A stretch of 16,551 nucleotides of DNA from assembly GCA_001275005.1 (NCBI GenBank), contig JWZX01000018.1, positions 1 through 16,551 on the forward strand. Reading direction: 5' to 3'. The notes below the pieces were generated by a model. It saw only the letters and a program-made list of their open reading frames with translations. It did no database searches and had not been told where the DNA came from. Origin of the DNA: Chrysochromulina tobinii. Taxonomy: Eukaryota; Haptophyta; Prymnesiales; Chrysochromulinaceae. A program made the translations under genes and the position numbers. How positions within the stretch are numbered: position 1 is the first letter of the stretch; each line of letters starts with the position of its first letter. Positions 15,874 to 16,551 of this stretch are shown piece by piece.

Positions 15874-15918
15874 ACGCGGTACCCGTACGGTATACCCGTA
15901 TACCGCGTCGTCGGGTAC
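15874..15918. repeat. Nested inverted repeats / palindrome cluster
   Basis: ACGCGGTA (15874-15881) is inverted as TACCGCGT (15901-15908). Inside it, CGGTATA (15888-15894) and TATACCG (15899-15905) form a 7-bp stem with a four-base loop CCCG. A perfect 10-base palindrome CGGGTACCCG follows. The two stems share bases, so they are alternative structures. It may be a 3' processing or boundary element, or a chance result of GTAC-rich sequence. Confidence 0.6.
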
Positions 15919-15984
15919 CCGAGTCTCCCGGCTCGAGCGTTTGGATCAATCCTCCGCCCGGCCGGTCGGCGGTCGAGGCCCCCT

Positions 15985-15990
15985 AATAAA
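15985..15990 (+). terminator. AATAAA hexamer, possible polyadenylation signal
   Basis: A canonical AATAAA occurs on the plus strand in a sharply AT-rich patch, about 550 bases downstream of the IleRS stop. That distance is long for a compact genome, and many algae do not use AATAAA, so the role is uncertain. Confidence 0.25.
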
Positions 15991-16306
15991 TTATGAAATA
16001 ATTCACGTAGCGGAATCCGCGGAACATGCATCGACGTCATGCATCGCTCATCCGGTCGCGTCATCGGGCGCCGCGCAGCGCGCGCAACCGGACGCGGGGT
16101 CGGCCCGAATTGAAATACGCGTCCGGCAACGCCGTCGGCTAACGCAGAGAGGTTAAGAGAGGTCGTGCTTTCTTGGGGTTTTCTTAATCTTAAGATGATT
16201 GACGTCGTGGCATACGATAAATCGGACATCAACTTACACATCGTGAGGTAGAAGTCGCGCTGACTGACCGTCTCCCATCTTCTTCTCTCACTTTGCACAA
16301 CCCGAG

Positions 16307-16353
16307 CCGCCTGCCTTCTGGACTAAGAATAGAGGCCGTCTGAAGGCGGGCGG
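16307..16353 (-). other. Stem-loop in the presumed alpha-tubulin 3' UTR
   Basis: CCGCCTGCCTTC (16307-16318) and GAAGGCGGGCGG (16342-16353) are complementary at 11 of 12 positions, with a 23-base loop. On the minus-strand transcript this lies about 74 bases after the tubulin stop codon. It could stabilise the mRNA or help define its 3' end. Function is inferred from position only. Confidence 0.5.
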
Positions 16354-16426
16354 GCTGCGGGAGACGACGCGCACGTCAAGGGAGCTTCTCGCCTTACGCG
16401 CGCGCGCCGCGAGGGGGGTGGGGAGT

Positions 16427-16551
<125 letters not shown>

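Larger units (their letters stand above)
15438..16426. other. Convergent intergenic region without a supported gene
   Basis: This 989-bp stretch lies between the stop codons of IleRS (plus) and alpha-tubulin (minus). It contains a palindrome-dense segment (15874-15918), an AATAAA on the plus strand (15985-15990) inside an AT-rich island (15984-16012), a 9-bp direct repeat CATGCATCG (16025-16033 and 16038-16046), a second AT-rich island (about 16143-16245), and a stem-loop near tubulin (16307-16353). An open frame of 201 codons on the minus strand (15693-16298) has no recognisable domain and I do not accept it. I see no tRNA, snRNA or 5S rRNA. Confidence 0.65.

Noticed and set aside
15850-15875. 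Possible tRNA B box (GGTTCAGTACC)
   Set aside because: It departs from the B-box consensus and no cloverleaf or A box can be placed upstream.
15693-16298. Minus-strand 201-codon open frame in the intergenic region
   Set aside because: No domain is seen, its composition follows local repeats and palindromes, and it would overlap the expected tubulin 3' region.

Overview
The window is eukaryotic nuclear DNA, GC-rich and gene-dense, with very long uninterrupted reading frames of about 8.2, 2.7 and 3.6 kb. It most likely comes from a unicellular alga. Three things point that way: an ABC1/UbiB-type kinase whose N-terminus looks like a signal peptide plus transit peptide (the arrangement seen in algae with secondary plastids), a bacterial-type isoleucyl-tRNA synthetase with an arginine-rich presequence, and a giant secreted protein with SPPPP hinges and cysteine modules I associate with marine protists. 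The alpha-tubulin C-terminus at the right edge rules out a bacterial source. A haptophyte-like (chromist) alga is my best guess, but I cannot fix the lineage from this sequence alone.

Layout. (1) 3-8180, plus strand: a giant multidomain protein, open at the left edge. Its order is PAN/Apple-like module, Pro-rich linker, DUF1800 split by a roughly 700-residue insertion of Cys-rich modules, lectin-like segment, long SPPPP hinge, then DUF1501. (2) 8181-8926: a 746-bp convergent intergenic stretch holding a diverged, frame-shifted copy of the preceding gene's 3' end, a short TTAGGG-like tract with a TG run, and a direct repeat that runs into the next gene's stop. (3) 8927-11665, minus strand: ABC1K (UbiB family) atypical kinase, probably plastid. 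(4) 11666-11825: a 160-bp divergent promoter region. (5) 11826-15437, plus strand: organellar isoleucyl-tRNA synthetase carrying three lineage-specific insertions; one of them is a recognisable WHEP-TRS domain just after the KMSKS loop. (6) 15438-16426: 989 bp of convergent intergenic DNA without a gene, holding palindromes, two AT-rich islands and a stem-loop downstream of tubulin. (7) 16427-16551, minus strand: the last 41 residues of alpha-tubulin.

The genes are not an operon. ABC1K and IleRS probably share a bidirectional promoter and both look organelle-targeted. The giant protein is probably extracellular or on the cell surface, and alpha-tubulin is cytoskeletal. The two most notable observations are the WHEP-TRS domain inside the body of an organellar-type IleRS, and the fusion into one gene of DUF1800 and DUF1501, which bacteria usually encode as neighbouring genes.
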